Positions 62,101-64,000 of a DNA stretch of 64,000 bases are shown here, piece after piece. The number at the start of each line of letters is the position of its first letter. The stretch's first letter is position 1. The position numbers and the translations under genes are program-made. Source of the DNA: Brugia malayi (taxonomy: Eukaryota > Nematoda > Chromadorea > Rhabditida > Onchocercidae); assembly GCF_000002995.4 (NCBI RefSeq), contig NW_025062476.1:4583001-4647000 (forward strand). Reading direction: 5' to 3'. The notes below the pieces were generated by a model, which did no database searches, was not told the DNA's origin, and was given only the letters and a program-made list of their open reading frames with translations.

Positions 62101-63280
62101 CTAAAAATACTGCACAAATTTAGGAACGTGAGTTTTCACATTATCACATCATAATACACAAGTTATTTTCAATTAGTATTTCGCGATAGCAACATTCTGC
62201 AAGTTTCGATGGTACAAAAATGCTAAGTGCAACAGGAAAAGGCAATTAAAACAAATAATCGAGGTAACCCTGATCAGATTAAATTCGATGCATTTAAACC
62301 ACAACACGGCAAATGCAGCAAGATGCCCGTGTGATACCACAACAAGCTGAGACGCCCAACGCTCACCGCGCCGCGACCTTACCGTAATACAGGGAAATGT
62401 AGGCTAGGTATTTAACAGTGACATCACAATATCACGTTATGAAATGTCACATCCCAACTCAAAACGGTGTGCTGAACAGATGAATATACCTGAGCGGTTG
62501 TTATTACCTGATTTATTTCATTATAGCTACGTTTAGTGTACTACTTTGCAATTCAGACATTACAAGGTAAAGATGGAATTAGTGTTGTTCATAAACTACG
62601 GTAAGACAGTGTTTGTCAAAATTGAAACCTTGTCAAAATTTGTTTTCGCCGCTGATACTATGAAATATCAATCAATTCACGGCTCGCTTCATGGCTAAAA
62701 TTTGCTATCAACTGCTACTAAATTAGGTCTAACATTGTTCCAAATATGAACGACTATTGCTTTAAATGTAATTTTGTCGAATTGTCTTCAAAAACACCGA
62801 CTTCACTGTTAGGATGCTTCAATTTTCCAATGAGAAAAGCTAAGCTATCATAATACAGAAATATGCAAGCTGAACTAAAATAAATTAGCATTGTCAAAAT
62901 AAAAATAATGTTCTATCTCTCATTTCCTGCAATATGTTAGATTGTGCAGATATATACACCTATACCTCCTCCAATATATCCCTTCCCCACGGGTAAGAAT
63001 TATGCTATAGTTATTCCACGGCGGAAAGGTATATCATTCCATATAATAGAATAGTTCTGTTGAGATTTTAGTTACTTTTAAAGAAGTAGTTAAAATGTAT
63101 TGATAAATAAAAACGTGTCAACGTCTAGCAATCAGAGCCGTTTTTTGTCCTTTGATACAACAAAATTTGCATTATTATCCAAAATACATTTAATGTTTTT
63201 GTTAAAGCAATTTAGAAAATAAGTAAACAAAGAGGAGTACACATATTTAATTATAAGAATTGAACAGCAAATGAAAGATT
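62101..63280. other. upstream region of rsp-8, no gene seen
   Basis: A GC-richer patch at about 62315-62395, with CGCGCCGCGACC, is the likely promoter core of rsp-8. The rest is AT-rich and carries no exon. Confidence 0.5.
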
Positions 63281-63286
63281 TTTATT
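63281..63286 (-). terminator. poly(A) signal of the terminal zinc-finger gene
   Basis: AATAAA on - 30 nt after the stop codon at 63316. Confidence 0.65.
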
Positions 63287-63315
63287 ATATGTCGAATGTG
63301 AATGCGTTCTATAAC

Positions 63316-63540
63316 TTATTGTTGAAGTTGACAGATGGACGAATAAGTATTATCATTAATCACTCGACATGAATTCTCGTGTTTCTTAAGGTAAATTTGA
63401 CGGCGAAAACGTTGTCCACATTTTTTACAATCAAACTGCTCATGCGAAGTATGCAACAATTCATGAACACGTTGATCATTTCGACGTACGAAACGTTTCC
63501 CACATTCGAAACACGCAAAACTGTAATTAGAATTAGCACT
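63316..63540 (-). CDS. C2H2 zinc-finger protein, last exon (gene continues beyond the window)
   Basis: The exon encodes two consecutive C2H2 fingers: CFECGKRFVRRNDQRVHELLH, linker TSHEQF, then CKKCGQRFRRQIYLKKH followed by ENSC. A short tail ends CQLQQ and a stop at 63316. Two acceptors on - are possible, TTTTACACAG (exon from about 63540) and CTAATTACAG (exon from 63520); both keep the same frame. Upstream exons should lie beyond 63541, and I could not identify one before 64000. Likely a nuclear DNA-binding protein; no orthologue recognised. Confidence 0.75.
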   Translation of the reverse strand, partial: SANSNYSFACFECGKRFVRRNDQRVHELLHTSHEQFDCKKCGQRFRRQIYLKKHENSCRVINDNTYSSICQLQQ

Positions 63541-64000
63541 GTGTAAAAGCAAAGTATTTTAGTGTACGTAAATAAAAGCGATGAATGTACTGAAAATTAC
63601 AGATCATATGAGATCTTTAATGAAAAAATTGCTAATCAATTTTGCATTCGAATATAAAATGAAGATTCTAGCAAAAATGTATTAAAATATTGATAGGAAA
63701 TATAAAATGTTTTTTGGATACTTCTACTAATATCTATTAATTATAGCAGCAGTAAAATTGTTGCTTACATTATAGTTCGACTATTATCACAACTATCATT
63801 TAATATTAACATAAAATAGTTTTTTTATGAGACAAGCAAAATTGATAAATGTGAGATAAGCATTTATATTTCATAAAAACATTGCAAAATTGAGTTAAAA
63901 AAGTGATTGAAGGTAAGATTTATTTTTTCGAAAATTATTCATAAGAAATTTACTGAAAGAAAGTCGTAGAATTGCAAATGAACAAAAAATTTGTACACAT
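63541..64000. other. intron or upstream sequence of the terminal zinc-finger gene
   Basis: AT-rich with no recognisable exon in the visible part. Confidence 0.4.

Overview
The window looks like nuclear DNA of a parasitic nematode, most likely a filarial (Onchocercidae) worm. The evidence is an AT-rich, homopolymer-rich background, small exons (18 to about 330 nt, apart from two longer last exons), introns with nematode-type 3' splice sites (TTTTCAG / TTTTTAG), probable spliced-leader acceptor sites just upstream of several start codons, and proteins whose nearest recognisable relatives are C. elegans or vertebrate families. No bacterial, viral or transposon coding sequence was recognised. All gene models were assembled by hand from splice signals and reading phase. 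Every multi-exon model except the possible MePCE tail stays in one open frame from start to stop.

Layout: (1) 2067-10583 (+) Shaker-type Kv channel, 14 exons, 480 aa. (2) 11980-16125 (-) multi-C2H2 zinc-finger protein, 11 exons, 750 aa, convergent with the channel gene. (3) 17797-18633 (-) small stand-alone PLAT-domain protein, 3 exons, 153 aa. (4) 19942-21464 (-) a long serine-rich open exon of unknown function. (5) 23619-27224 (-) Bin3/MePCE 7SK snRNA methylphosphate capping enzyme; its last visible exon can splice in frame into element 4. (6) 30451-39152 (+) USP25/USP28-type deubiquitinase, 26 exons, 1146 aa, divergent from MePCE across a roughly 3.2 kb shared upstream region. (7) 40798-44322 (-) SLC35D/SQV-7 nucleotide-sugar transporter, 9 exons, 325 aa. 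(8) 45771-57838 (-) DENND5/Rab6IP1-type DENN-RUN-PLAT-RUN protein, 27 exons, 1450 aa. (9) 59496-62075 (-) Tra2-type SR splicing factor (rsp-8), 5 exons, 267 aa. (10) 63316-63540 (-) last exon of another C2H2 zinc-finger gene that continues past the window.

The genes are unrelated housekeeping and neuronal functions: transcription-elongation RNA capping, splicing, deubiquitination, Golgi sugar transport, Rab GTPase activation and membrane excitability. No operon or pathway cluster is evident. I did not find a clearly new biological system. The points most worth checking are the possible MePCE fusion to an orphan 506-aa domain, a tandem-duplicated 3' splice site in DENND5, a 20-nt microexon encoding part of the K+ channel filter together with a divergent pore helix, candidate poison exons in DENND5 and rsp-8, three apparent GC-AG introns, and a hairpin directly behind the K+ channel stop codon.
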